Positions 44,311 to 52,918 of a stretch of DNA of 64,000 nt are shown here, in pieces. The DNA is taken from positions 1 through 64,000 of the forward strand of contig JAFXVY010000098.1 in the NCBI GenBank assembly GCA_017534595.1. The letters run 5' to 3'. The notes beneath the pieces were generated by a model. The model saw only the letters and a list, made by a program, of their open reading frames with translations. It had not been told where the DNA came from and did not search any database. Every line of letters starts with the position of its first letter. Position 1 is the first letter of the stretch. The stretch is from Ruminococcus sp. Lineage in GTDB: Bacteria > Bacillota > Clostridia > Oscillospirales > Ruminococcaceae. Made by a program: the position numbers and the translations under genes.

Positions 44311-45225
44311 ATGCCTGAGATATGTCTGCTCGGTACCGGCGGGATGATCCCGCTCAAGGACAGGTTCCTTACGAGCCTTTACGTCGAACATAACGGTCAC
44401 GCCCTGCTCATCGACTGCGGGGAGGGCACACAGGTCGCCGCCGCTGTCCACGGTGCAAAGATAAGCAGGATAGAAGCCCTGCTCCTGACCCACGAACACG
44501 CCGACCACGTTACCGGTCTGCCGGGACTGCTGCTTTCGATAGGCAATTGCTCCCGCACCCGCCCGCTCGATATCTGGCTGCCCGAAAAGAGCATAGCCAA
44601 TGTCAGCTCGCTTCTGGCTGTCTGCGGGCATCTGCCCTACGAAGTAGTCTTTCACGGCCTCCCAGACGACGAGCCCGCTTCCTTCACCGCAGAGGCGGCA
44701 GACCCCATGCTCACCGTCGATACTGTACCGCTGTGTCATAAGATACCCTGCATCGGCTACCGGCTGTCATTCGGCAGAAAGCCGGTGTTCCTGCCGGAAA
44801 AGGCGAAGCAGCTCGGCATCCCCGTCGAGTACTGGAAAACTCTCCACAGCGGCGGCAGCGTGACCCTCCCCGACGGCAGGAGCTTTGCCTCCGGCGACGT
44901 CACCGGCGGCGCAAGACCGCCGCTCAGGATAACCTATACCACCGACTCCCTGCCCCTCCCCGGGCTCGCAGATTTCGCAAGAGACTCGGATCTCTTTATC
45001 TGCGAGGGGATGTACGGCGACGAGGAAAAGAAAGCCTCCATGAACGAGAAATGCCATATGCTCATGCAGGACGCCTGCCGCCTCGCCGCAGAAGCCGGAG
45101 CAAAGCGCCTCTGGCTGACCCATTACAGCCCCGCCGAGGAGTCCCCCGAAATCTACGAGCCGCAGCTCAGAGAGCTGTTCCCCGGCGTAGTCATATCAAA
45201 GGACGGGGAACGCATAACGCTGTGA
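44311..45225 (+). CDS. rnz: Ribonuclease Z (tRNA 3' processing), metallo-beta-lactamase fold
   Basis: The 304-residue protein has the zinc motif LLTHEHADHVTGLPG near residue 60, the usual start LLGTGGMIP, a DCGEGTQ box and a late HYSP histidine, all typical of the ElaC/RNase Z branch. It would cut the 3' trailer of tRNA precursors in the cytoplasm. Length is normal for the bacterial enzyme. The ATG at 44311 has AGGAG eight bases upstream, better than the longer start at 44278. It opens a compact plus-strand group of five reading frames. Confidence 0.85.
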   Translation: MPEICLLGTGGMIPLKDRFLTSLYVEHNGHALLIDCGEGTQVAAAVHGAKISRIEALLLTHEHADHVTGLPGLLLSIGNCSRTRPLDIWLPEKSIANVSSLLAVCGHLPYEVVFHGLPDDEPASFTAEAADPMLTVDTVPLCHKIPCIGYRLSFGRKPVFLPEKAKQLGIPVEYWKTLHSGGSVTLPDGRSFASGDVTGGARPPLRITYTTDSLPLPGLADFARDSDLFICEGMYGDEEKKASMNEKCHMLMQDACRLAAEAGAKRLWLTHYSPAEESPEIYEPQLRELFPGVVISKDGERITL

Positions 45226-45252
45226 TACATCATGAATAACCGAGGTGATAAT

Positions 45253-45810
45253 ATGACCTTCCCCGCAGTCACCGACGCCGAATACGGCGATCTTCCCGAA
45301 ATACTCGAGCTGCAGTACCTCGCCTATCAGAGCGAGGCGGCGCTCTTCGGCACTCAGGATATCCCGCCCCTCAAGCAGACCCTTGAGGAAGTTCAGGCCG
45401 AATTCCAAAGCGGCATCATCCTCAAGCTGACCGATGAGAACGGCAGGATAATAGGCTCCGTCCGCGCTCAGGAAAAGGACGGCACTGCACATATCGGCAA
45501 GCTGATGGTGCATCCCGACCTCCGCTGCAAGGGTTACGGCACACTGCTGCTCCGTGCGATCGAAGAACGCTTCCCCGGCAGGTGGTGTGAGCTGTTCACA
45601 AGCACAGAAAGCGTAGATAATCTCCGGCTCTACCGCTCCCTCGGCTACTGCGAGTTCAGAAGGAGGACGGAGGGAAAGATACGCTTCGTATATCTGCAAA
45701 AGACCGTACCCGGCGGGCTGTTCAAGGACGGGCTCGTGATGTTCCGCTGCGGCTGCTGCGGAGGCGAGTGCTTACCTCCCGCAAAGGTGCCCGAAGGCTT
45801 TGCAGGCTAG
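45253..45810 (+). CDS. GNAT acetyltransferase, reading frame ended by an in-frame TAG
   Basis: The start ATG at 45253 has GAGG seven bases upstream. Residues to about 150 form a GNAT domain: the acetyl-CoA loop reads VHPDLRCKGYGTLLLRAI, followed by NLRLYRSLGYCEFRR. GNAT enzymes transfer acetyl groups to amines; the substrate is unknown. After it a short cysteine-rich stretch (MFRCGCCGGECLPPAK) runs into a TAG at 45808-45810. The same frame goes on without another stop for 200 codons (next entry), so the original gene may have been longer. Confidence 0.75.
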   Translation: MTFPAVTDAEYGDLPEILELQYLAYQSEAALFGTQDIPPLKQTLEEVQAEFQSGIILKLTDENGRIIGSVRAQEKDGTAHIGKLMVHPDLRCKGYGTLLLRAIEERFPGRWCELFTSTESVDNLRLYRSLGYCEFRRRTEGKIRFVYLQKTVPGGLFKDGLVMFRCGCCGGECLPPAKVPEGFAG

Positions 45811-46416
45811 GCCTACTCCTGCGAACGGATCGAATGGCTCGATACCGACGCTCCCCTGCCGGCGCTCGACGAAAAGATCTTTCAGCGGCTTTTGAGCCTC
45901 CCGCGGAGGCATAAAAAATACAGGCTCCGCGCCTGCATGAGCTTCCGCCAGCAGCTCGGAAGCGAATTTTATATGGAATACCTGGACCCCGAGCTCTGCC
46001 TCTCCGGTAACAGCAGCGACGAGATCTACCACAGCTGTGCCATCGTGAAGTGCCGGCTCGACGGCGTCATCACCGCCACAGCATATCAGGCGTGGGTGGA
46101 GGTCACTGCGCTGGATGTGATCTGCTTCCCGGAGCTGCCCGAACGCTTCCCGCCCTTCGAGACAGACCGCACTCTCGAAGAGCTCGTAGATTTCCCGCAG
46201 GAGCACTGCGACAACTACATCCAATACGACGATGAGGGCTGGAAGGATCTCTCCTGGAGCGCTCAGGGCGACGTCGGGGCGAGCGGACTTATCCGCACCG
46301 ACAGCCGGGGCGTAAGGCATCTTATCACCAACGGGATATTCGGCTTCCACGATGACTTTACCTTTTTCGGCAACATCGTAAGCAGACAGGAGCAAAGCAA
46401 AGGAGAGCAGCCATGA
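45811..46416 (+). pseudogene. Downstream part of a reading frame broken by TAG
   Basis: This 201-codon stretch is in frame with the acetyltransferase upstream, directly after its TAG, and reads like real protein (starting AYSCERIEWLDTDAPLPALD, with an acidic C-terminal part). There is no good start codon with a ribosome site near its beginning: a TTG at 45892 and an ATG at about 45937 lack one. Its end overlaps the next gene by ATGA, as in coupled genes. It may be the second half of a fused gene split by a nonsense change, a read-through product, or a gene that has lost its start. Family not recognised. Confidence 0.6.
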
Positions 46417-46874
46417 TAATACCCGCACTCCCCGCCGACTTTGATACGGTCAGGAGCATAACACAGACCACGGTCTCGCAGATCTACCCTCACTACTATC
46501 CGCAGGGAGCGGTGGATTTCTTTCTCAGACATCACAGCGATGAGAGCATCGCCTCCGATATCGGAAGCGGCTGCGTCTTTCTCTGCACTGATGAGAACGG
46601 CTCCCCTGCCGGAACGGTAACGGTCAGAAAAAATGAAATACTCCGGCTGTTCGTTCTGCCGGAGCACCAGGGAAAGGGTCTGGGAAGAGAGCTGCTCGAC
46701 TTTGCCGAGGCTCTCGTATCAGAGCAATATGACGAGATGATCATAGACGCCTCTCTCTCCGCCAAGCCCATCTACCTGAAGCGCGGCTACAGAGAAGCGG
46801 AGTATCACACCATCCCGACCGGGAACGGCGACTTCCTCTGCTATGACGTAATGAAGAAAAGGAGCACGAAATGA
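46413..46874 (+). CDS. GNAT acetyltransferase
   Basis: The 153-residue protein has the GNAT acetyl-CoA motif LFVLPEHQGKGLGRELLDF, followed by DASLSAKPIYLKRGYRE, the usual order of motifs A and B. It overlaps the preceding frame and the following Nudix gene by four bases each (ATGA), so translation is probably coupled. AGGAG stands before its ATG. The acceptor molecule is unknown. Confidence 0.9.
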   Translation: MIIPALPADFDTVRSITQTTVSQIYPHYYPQGAVDFFLRHHSDESIASDIGSGCVFLCTDENGSPAGTVTVRKNEILRLFVLPEHQGKGLGRELLDFAEALVSEQYDEMIIDASLSAKPIYLKRGYREAEYHTIPTGNGDFLCYDVMKKRSTK

Positions 46875-47356
46875 AACAGGACATGACCGTCCCCTGTGAG
46901 GACGGGTTTATAAACATCCGCGTCGGCGCGATAATCATGAAGGACGGCAAGCTCCTTATGGTCGGCAACAGCGCCCGCCCCGAGTACCTTTACTCGGTGG
47001 GGGGACGGGTCAAATTCGGCGAGACCGCCGAGGAAGCCGTCGTCCGCGAGGTGTATGAGGAAACAGGCGTCAGGCTCGAGCCTGACCGCCTCGGCTTCGT
47101 CCACGAAAACTACTTTTACGGCGACTCCGGCTATAATTCCGGCAGGCTGATCTATGAGATATCCTTCTTCTTTTACATGAAAGTCCCGGAGGACTTCTCA
47201 CCCTCCTGCCATAGCATGACGGACGATGCCGCGACAGAGCATCTCTGCTGGATCTCCCCTGACGACCCTGTCCGCTACTATCCCGAGTTCTTCCGCGGGG
47301 AGCTGCGTCACCCGGAGCCCGGCGTAAAGCACTTCGTCACTGACGAGAGGAAATGA
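46871..47356 (+). CDS. Nudix hydrolase
   Basis: The 161-residue protein carries a full Nudix box from residue 44 (GGRVKFGETAEEAVV, then REVYEETGV), matching GX5EX7REUXEEXGU. Nudix enzymes hydrolyse nucleoside diphosphates joined to another group; the substrate cannot be told. It overlaps the acetyltransferase upstream by four bases and closes the group, ending three bases from a convergent small gene. Confidence 0.92.
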   Translation: MKQDMTVPCEDGFINIRVGAIIMKDGKLLMVGNSARPEYLYSVGGRVKFGETAEEAVVREVYEETGVRLEPDRLGFVHENYFYGDSGYNSGRLIYEISFFFYMKVPEDFSPSCHSMTDDAATEHLCWISPDDPVRYYPEFFRGELRHPEPGVKHFVTDERK

Positions 47357-47359
47357 GCC

Positions 47360-47560
47360 TTACTCGGTTTTTGAGTACTGCTCTATATCCTCATCAGAAA
47401 TCGAAGCGCCCACATCCCAGCCCTTGCGGAAAGCGAGCATATCCGGGAGCTTTATGATCCTGCCGTCGTCGAGCGTCAGCGTGACCAGAGGCTCCTCCCC
47501 GGGAAGATACCCCTCGCAGCCGTGATCGGGCTCGGTAAGATCGGTTATTTTGTGCAGCAT
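47360..47560 (-). CDS. Small hypothetical protein, 66 residues
   Basis: The ATG at 47560 has AAAGGA nine bases upstream; a further ATG at 47569 is too close to it. The protein is acidic, with a possible beta hairpin (PLVTLTLDDGRIIKLPDML) and an acidic C-terminal SDEDIEQY. No family was recognised. It is convergent with the Nudix gene, with only three bases between the stops. Confidence 0.6.
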   Translation of the reverse strand: MLHKITDLTEPDHGCEGYLPGEEPLVTLTLDDGRIIKLPDMLAFRKGWDVGASISDEDIEQYSKTE

Positions 47561-47742
47561 GGCTGTCATTCCTTTCGGTCAGGTCGAGGGGATATCCTCC
47601 CCTACCCGATGATACCACATACCGCCGATATTGTCAAATCCACTGTATATTGTTCACAAATTTATATAGAATTGCCGGGTAAAATGTGCTATACTTTATC
47701 CAACCGAAAACAGACAAAGACAACATAAAAAGGAGGAACAAC

Positions 47743-48366
47743 ATGATACGCTCAGCATTTTTACGCAAACTGTCCGCTTCACTGCTTGCGCTCTGCATGG
47801 CAGTCTCGGCTTCGGCTGTGCTCGCCTTCGCAGACGAGGAACAGCCCGGTGACACAACAGGTCTTCACGAGCAGCAGACCGACGATGAGACGACAGGCCT
47901 GCATCAGGATCAGCCGGTGTACTCGCTCTCTGTTCAGGCTACGACCGACACCGAGCAGTGCTATGTCGGAGATATCTTTAAGGTAACGCTCTCGGCAGTG
48001 AACGACGGAAACACAGATCTCACCAATGTGGAGTTCCTGTTTGAGGACTCACAGGTGCTGACGCAGGAGACCCTTGCCGTGGGCGGGAACATGGAAAAGA
48101 CCATCAAGCTCCGCGCCGACGAGGTCGATATCGGCAACGGGACGGTGAACGTCAGCTTCAAGGCTGCCGAGCTCGCAGACCCGATCACCAGACAGCTGCA
48201 CGTTGAGGTGCTCCCCGCTCCCGCAGAGCAGGAACAGGCCCCCGCCGAGCAGACCGATACCCCCGCCGACAAGAACCCCTCCACCGGCGGAAAGCTCACC
48301 GCAGCCGCCGCAGTCATCGCAGCAGCAGCGCTCTGCATCTTCATCAGAAAGAGAAACAAGAAATAA
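47743..48366 (+). CDS. Surface protein with CARDB-like domain and NPSTG anchor
   Basis: The 207-residue protein starts at ATG 47743 with AAGGAGG six bases upstream. A signal peptide ends near VLAFADEEQ. The middle (about 65-160) has beta-strand pattern with QCYVGDIFKVTLSAVNDGNTDLTN, resembling domains that bind or link adhesins. A Pro/Ala/Glu linker leads to KNPSTGGKL, a membrane helix and RKRNKK. The last part looks like a sortase sorting signal with NPSTG in place of LPXTG. It is followed by a shared terminator. No sortase gene is in the window. Confidence 0.78.
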   Translation: MIRSAFLRKLSASLLALCMAVSASAVLAFADEEQPGDTTGLHEQQTDDETTGLHQDQPVYSLSVQATTDTEQCYVGDIFKVTLSAVNDGNTDLTNVEFLFEDSQVLTQETLAVGGNMEKTIKLRADEVDIGNGTVNVSFKAAELADPITRQLHVEVLPAPAEQEQAPAEQTDTPADKNPSTGGKLTAAAAVIAAAALCIFIRKRNKK

Positions 48367-48371
48367 CAGAA

Positions 48372-48408
48372 AATCCCCGGAAAGCCCAGCTTTCCGGGGG
48401 TATTTTTT
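48372..48408. terminator. Bidirectional terminator
   Basis: ATCCCCGGAAAG and CTTTCCGGGGGTAT form a GC-rich hairpin around a five-base loop, with T's on the plus strand and a weaker tract on the other. It lies between the surface protein and the GH3 gene, which end convergently. Confidence 0.85.
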
Positions 48409-48410
48409 TA

Positions 48411-51152
48411 TCAGAACGGTTTTGTGTTCTCGGCCTTGAGACTTATCAGGTCAAGCCCGCCGAGACTGAAATGCAGCCTGATTATCGAGTACCTCGAGAA
48501 CAGCGGTACCTCGCCCGTGGTAAAGGAAACGGGCTCGCCGTTGGTGCCGTTGTAGGTGAAGGTGCCGAAGGGGGTGCCGAGGCTGTAGATCGTTACATTC
48601 ATCTGAGCCGTCTCGCTCGCGGTGGAGCTTGCGGTCAGAGTGAACTTGTGGAAGCCTGTCTTCTGCACATCGAAGGTGAAGGAGTACTCCGCATTTCTAC
48701 CGGTCCTGACGCCGCTCAGGTCTACGACCGCGCTGCCGTTCAGCAGAAATACCTCGCTGCCCGCATCGTCGGAGGTGCCCTCATCCGGCTTGTTGATGAC
48801 CTTTACGGTGTCGCCGGTGCCCATGATGCGCTCCATGGCGTGAGTGGTCATCAAAAAGCCGAGGATATTCTTCGCCGAGCGCTGAAGCTCACCTCTTGTG
48901 AGGCGACCGTCTGCGAGGGCAGCCTCGAGATCGTCGGGGTGCTTCACGCTGTCCGCGCAGACCATATAGATATCGTTCTGCGCCGCCACCATAGACGCCA
49001 GCGCCGACTTGTCGGGACGCTCGCCGCGGCTGCGGTTGATGTTCGCCCACCAGTCGGTCATGACGAAGCCGTCAAAGCCCCACTCGTTACGCAGTATCTC
49101 GGTGTCGAGCTCGAAATTGCCCGCTGTCCACAGGCCGTTGACCTGCCCGTAGGTGGTCATCACCGAGCGAGCCCTGCCGTCCTTGACGGCGATCTCGAAG
49201 CCCCTGAGATAGATCTCCCTGAGCGCCCTCTCGGACACGATGCTGTCTATATTGTGGCGGTTGGTCTCCTGATTGTTGCCGCAGAAATGCTTGACCGTAC
49301 CCTCGACGCCCGCGCTGTGCAGACCCTTGAGCTCTGCGGCGGCTATCGTTCCGGTGAGGAACGGATCCTCCGAGAAATACTCGAAGTTCCTGCCGTTGAG
49401 GGGGTGGCGGTGAATGTTCATGCCCGGGCCGAGCAGACAGTCTACCTTGTTGGCGGTCATTTCAAGGCCGGTGCAGGCAAACAGCTCCTGCACGAGCTTC
49501 TTGTCAAATGTGGATGCGATAAGCGTACCGTTGGGCAGGCTGAACGCCTTTGTGCCGCAGTCGAGCCGCATACCCGAGGGACCGTCGGAGCAGCAGCCGC
49601 ATGGCACTCCGAGCTCCGCGAGCCTGTCCGACACTCCGCCGAAGGCCGCAGCGGTTCCGGGAGTGACCTTCGGTGAGCACATTCCCTCGCCGCGCACCAG
49701 CACGCAGAGGTCGTCGTCCGAAAGCTGTGATATGAATTCGTCAAGGCTGATCTCCCCGCTGACGACAGCCGCAAGCTTTCTGTCTCCGCCCGCAGGCTTG
49801 ATCTCACCGGGAAGCGCCGCAAGCTTCTCTACTGCCGGATCGGTCTTTAACAGGGGCACAGCCTCAAAGCGGGGCTCCGCTCCGCCGCCGACCATTCTCT
49901 CAAAGGGAGTCACGGGCGCCAGAGCCTGTTTAAGCTGCTCGATTACCATATCCTCACCGAGCTCAAAGGAGAAGACCTCCTCTGCCGTTCTCACATCGCC
50001 GCCCGCATAAAAGCAGTAGCAGCCCTGCTCGAGCACCCAGGCATAAGCGTGCCCCGAAGCGCCGCTGTCGTCGTAGGAGGCAAAGCTCTCAAAGGGGAGC
50101 TCAATGCTGAGCGTCTCGCTCTCGCCGGGGGCAAGGGTACGAGTCTTCTCAAACCCGCAGAGCACACGCGCCGGCTTGCCGAGCCTGCCCTGCGGCGCCG
50201 AGCAGTAAACGAGCACCGCGTTCTTGCCGCTGAAGCTTCCGGTATTCTTCACCTCTGCGGTGACGGTCACTTTCCTCCCGCTCACATCAGCGCTGCCGGA
50301 GGCGCAGACCTCAAATGCCGTGTATGTAAGTCCCGAGCCGAAGGGGTATCTTACCCTGTCCTTTGCGAAGGTCTCAAAGTATCTGTAACCGACGAAGATA
50401 TCCTCGGCGTAGATATTGCGCTCCTTACCGTAGAAGTATTTGTCGGAGGGGTGGTCGGTGAGATCGAGGGCTACCGTGTCGGGCAGTCTGCCGCTGGGAG
50501 CGATGTCGCCGAGCAGAGCCTTCGCCGCACCGAGGCCTCCGATCATGCCGCCCTGCCAGATATACATTACCGCATCAGGCGAGAACTCGTCAACGAAGGA
50601 CATATCTATGGTGTTGCCGGTGTTGAGCAGCACGGCGACCTTCTCAAAGCGCTTTCTCACAGCGGCGAGCATATCCCGCTCACCCTTCGAGAGCTTGAAG
50701 GAGCCCTCGCCGGCATTGTTGTCCTTTTCCTCGCCGGCGGTCCTGCCGATGATGACAAGCGCAGTATCCGACCTTGCCGCAGCCGCCGACACGAACTCGT
50801 CCGAGAGAGGCATCTCCTCCTGCGACCAGGGCTCACCGCCCCACTTCTCGCCGAGCTCATAGGGGTTGTCATCCGTCCAGCGCAGGTAGGTCTCGTATAC
50901 CTCCTCGTCTATTCTGGCTCCCAGCTCACGCAGACCGTCCACAACGTTCCAGACCTTTGAAACGTTGACCATTCCGCCCGAGCCGGTGCCGCTCTTGTAG
51001 TAGTTGAGCTGAATGCGCCCGAATACGGCGACGCTTTTGTCTCTCGACAGCGGCAGCGCCGAATTCTCATTTCTGAGCAGCACGCTGCCCTCCGCGCAGA
51101 CCTCCGCTGCCTTGTTTATATATTCGTTCCAGTCAAGTATTCTTTCTGCCAT
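48411..51152 (-). CDS. Family GH3 beta-glucosidase, inverted domain order
   Basis: The 913-residue protein has the GH3 domains in reversed order. The C-terminal type (alpha/beta sandwich and FnIII-like) comes first (MSHPLSR-type LRNENSALPLSRDKS, GSGLTYTAF around residue 300). The barrel follows from about 520 (SDGPSGMRL, NIHRHPLNGRNFEYFSEDP) with the nucleophile Asp in GFVMTDWW. This order is known from beta-glucosidases of Ruminococcus albus and Butyrivibrio. It has no signal peptide, so it acts inside the cell on imported beta-glucosides or cello-oligomers. A further carbohydrate-binding-like tail follows the barrel. ATG at 51152 has AAAGGA eight bases upstream. Confidence 0.93.
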   Translation of the reverse strand: MAERILDWNEYINKAAEVCAEGSVLLRNENSALPLSRDKSVAVFGRIQLNYYKSGTGSGGMVNVSKVWNVVDGLRELGARIDEEVYETYLRWTDDNPYELGEKWGGEPWSQEEMPLSDEFVSAAAARSDTALVIIGRTAGEEKDNNAGEGSFKLSKGERDMLAAVRKRFEKVAVLLNTGNTIDMSFVDEFSPDAVMYIWQGGMIGGLGAAKALLGDIAPSGRLPDTVALDLTDHPSDKYFYGKERNIYAEDIFVGYRYFETFAKDRVRYPFGSGLTYTAFEVCASGSADVSGRKVTVTAEVKNTGSFSGKNAVLVYCSAPQGRLGKPARVLCGFEKTRTLAPGESETLSIELPFESFASYDDSGASGHAYAWVLEQGCYCFYAGGDVRTAEEVFSFELGEDMVIEQLKQALAPVTPFERMVGGGAEPRFEAVPLLKTDPAVEKLAALPGEIKPAGGDRKLAAVVSGEISLDEFISQLSDDDLCVLVRGEGMCSPKVTPGTAAAFGGVSDRLAELGVPCGCCSDGPSGMRLDCGTKAFSLPNGTLIASTFDKKLVQELFACTGLEMTANKVDCLLGPGMNIHRHPLNGRNFEYFSEDPFLTGTIAAAELKGLHSAGVEGTVKHFCGNNQETNRHNIDSIVSERALREIYLRGFEIAVKDGRARSVMTTYGQVNGLWTAGNFELDTEILRNEWGFDGFVMTDWWANINRSRGERPDKSALASMVAAQNDIYMVCADSVKHPDDLEAALADGRLTRGELQRSAKNILGFLMTTHAMERIMGTGDTVKVINKPDEGTSDDAGSEVFLLNGSAVVDLSGVRTGRNAEYSFTFDVQKTGFHKFTLTASSTASETAQMNVTIYSLGTPFGTFTYNGTNGEPVSFTTGEVPLFSRYSIIRLHFSLGGLDLISLKAENTKPF

Positions 51153-51188
51153 ATACAACATCCTTTCCCCGCAGACTTGGTACCTTCG

Positions 51189-51217
51189 ATTCTAACACAT
51201 AAAGCCTGCTTAGTCAA
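51189..51217 (-). promoter_or_regulatory. GH3 promoter
   Basis: TTGACT (51212-51217) and TAGAAT (51189-51194) are 17 bases apart on the minus strand, about 37 bases before the GH3 start. Confidence 0.75.
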
Positions 51218-51268
51218 TGAAATGATAGGATATGATAAATAATTGATACTATCTCTGCACCCGGGAAC

Positions 51269-51499
51269 TCAATCCTCTGCTATTCGCTCGAACCGTTTGC
51301 GGCTGCCGTCAAGGACAGGCTCGTTCCACATCTGCGCAGGCCTCGCCCAGATGTCTCCGCTGCCGTAGAGCGCCTTGTAGATCACCATCGGCTCGAGAGT
51401 CTCCGAATGGCGTGCTATGCCCAGCACCTCATATTCGTTTCCCTTGTAGTGGCGGTATCTCCCCGCCGGGATCGCCGATACTGCTTCTTCGTATGTCAT
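51269..51499 (-). CDS. DUF1653-family protein
   Basis: The 76-residue protein has the family pattern GRYRHYKGNEYEVLGIARHSETLEPMV followed by YGSGDIWARPAQMW, seen in DUF1653 proteins of many bacteria. The fold is a small SH3-like barrel and the function is unknown. It lies 16 bases after the STAS-kinase gene, probably on the same transcript, and GGAAGG lies seven bases before its ATG. Confidence 0.88.
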   Translation of the reverse strand: MTYEEAVSAIPAGRYRHYKGNEYEVLGIARHSETLEPMVIYKALYGSGDIWARPAQMWNEPVLDGSRKRFERIAED

Positions 51500-51515
51500 C
51501 TGTATACCTTCCCTG

Positions 51516-52694
51516 TCAGAGACCGAGCCTCAGATCGTTCACTCTTTCGGCCAGCGCTTTGAGCTTCTGCACCGAATGCTCCCGGCGGAGCCTGCCGAGG
51601 GTCGTAGTCTCCGGCTCGGAAGATGTGACGAGATACAAAAACCTCAGATACCCCGCGACGCTGATCCTGTCGGTGAGGTCTGCGAGACGCTGCTTGTCCT
51701 CGGTGCCGAAATACAGCTCAAGCAGCTTCGTGAAGATATACTCTGTCTTGTCGGCGGTTATGCCGAGGAAGTTCATCGAGTTCTCCGGCTCGTCCTCGCC
51801 GTAGGCGCGGTAGGTCACGAACAGCGCCGCAAGGTCAAAGATCCTGTCTCCGATGCTGAGGGTGTCCATATCAATGAGCATCGGTTCACCGTTGACGAGC
51901 ATAACGTTCTTCATCTGGTAGTCACCGTGAACGGCGTAAGGATCGTCCGGCAGAGCGCGGAGCAGAGCCTTTATCCGTTCCGACAGCTCACTGCCGAGAA
52001 GGTCTGCGAGCTTGTCCGCATAGCCGATGTAGACATCCTTCGCTGCGGGCAGATCGCCGCTTACGATCTCGGTGTCGTGGATGAGCCGCAGAAAGCCCGC
52101 ATACTGCTCAAGGATGCTGTCAATGTTCTCCGGCTGCTCGATGATAAGGTCGTTGAAGCTGCGGGCATTGAGCAGCTCGAACACCGTCCCGAGGCTGTCC
52201 CCGACGCGGACTATATCATAGGATATGGCAGTCGGCAGACCGTTTACGAGCGCGATCCTCGCCTTGCGCTTTTCCTCCTCGATGACCGCCCGGCTGTCCG
52301 GCACGCGGAACACCTTTACGATCGTTTCGTCGTCGATGCGGTAAACGCTGCCGTAGAAGCCCTGGCCTATCAGCTTGCACCCATCGACAGAGAGTTCTCT
52401 TATCCGCTTGCTGACGGTGAACAGCTCGGTAAAGCCCGTCATCTCAAAGACCTCGTAGACCTCCGGCGTGAGACCTCTGATCTCTATGGGGCTTCCGACC
52501 CTGCGGCGCAGCTTCATCAGCACGCGCAGCCCCGCGCTCGAGATGTATTCAAGGCCGCTGCCGTCAAGCACCGGCTCACCGGCTGCTTCATCGAGCACGG
52601 AGTTTATCTCCCGCTCGATCTCCGGGGCATTGACAGTATCTATCCTGCCCTCAAGGTATATGACCGTCCGTCCGTTTTCGGTCTCTGTTCTCAT
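51516..52694 (-). CDS. STAS domain / aminoglycoside-phosphotransferase-like kinase fusion
   Basis: Residues 1 to about 100 form a STAS domain of the anti-sigma antagonist type (YLEGRIDTVNAPEIE, GLEYISSAGLRVLMKL, with the serine of the phosphorylation site). From about 105 a small-molecule-kinase-like fold follows: a glycine loop (LIGQGFYGSVYRID), the lysine in TIVKVFRV, catalytic VHGDYQMKNVML and LIDMDTLSIGDRIFDLA. So the kinase half looks active. Such kinases act on sugars, amines or proteins; here the joined STAS domain suggests regulation by, or of, a partner switch. AAAGAGG lies seven bases before the ATG; promoter TTGACT-17-TATAAT precedes. Confidence 0.88.
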   Translation of the reverse strand: MRTETENGRTVIYLEGRIDTVNAPEIEREINSVLDEAAGEPVLDGSGLEYISSAGLRVLMKLRRRVGSPIEIRGLTPEVYEVFEMTGFTELFTVSKRIRELSVDGCKLIGQGFYGSVYRIDDETIVKVFRVPDSRAVIEEEKRKARIALVNGLPTAISYDIVRVGDSLGTVFELLNARSFNDLIIEQPENIDSILEQYAGFLRLIHDTEIVSGDLPAAKDVYIGYADKLADLLGSELSERIKALLRALPDDPYAVHGDYQMKNVMLVNGEPMLIDMDTLSIGDRIFDLAALFVTYRAYGEDEPENSMNFLGITADKTEYIFTKLLELYFGTEDKQRLADLTDRISVAGYLRFLYLVTSSEPETTTLGRLRREHSVQKLKALAERVNDLRLGL

Positions 52695-52744
52695 GGGATC
52701 ACCTCTTTCGCCGTGTCTGCCTCTTTGGCAGCTTCTTTATCCTG

Positions 52745-52773
52745 ATTATACCATAATATGCCGGTAAAGTCAA
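52745..52773 (-). promoter_or_regulatory. Promoter of the STAS-kinase operon
   Basis: TTGACT (52768-52773) and TATAAT (52745-52750) have a 17-base spacer on the minus strand, 51 bases before the gene. Confidence 0.8.
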
Positions 52774-52848
52774 TCGAGAACAGTGCCTGAAGGCGGGTCA
52801 AAGTGCCGGTTTGACAAATAATTGCCATATTTTTTATACAAAATTCTA

Positions 52849-52877
52849 TTGAAATGACAGAAAATTTAGTGTATAAT
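52849..52877 (+). promoter_or_regulatory. Promoter of the glycogen debranching gene
   Basis: TTGAAA (52849-52854) and TATAAT (52872-52877) have a 17-base spacer, about 42 bases before the ATG. A second TATAAT-like box overlaps it (52879-52884). Confidence 0.8.
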
Positions 52878-52918
52878 ATATAATGACGTGAGACTATCAT
52901 TTATAAGGCTGTGATGAT

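Noticed and set aside
45808..45810. TAG as a pyrrolysine codon
   Set aside because: No pyl genes or PYLIS-like element were seen, and the enzyme families that use pyrrolysine are not involved; nonsense change or read-through is simpler.
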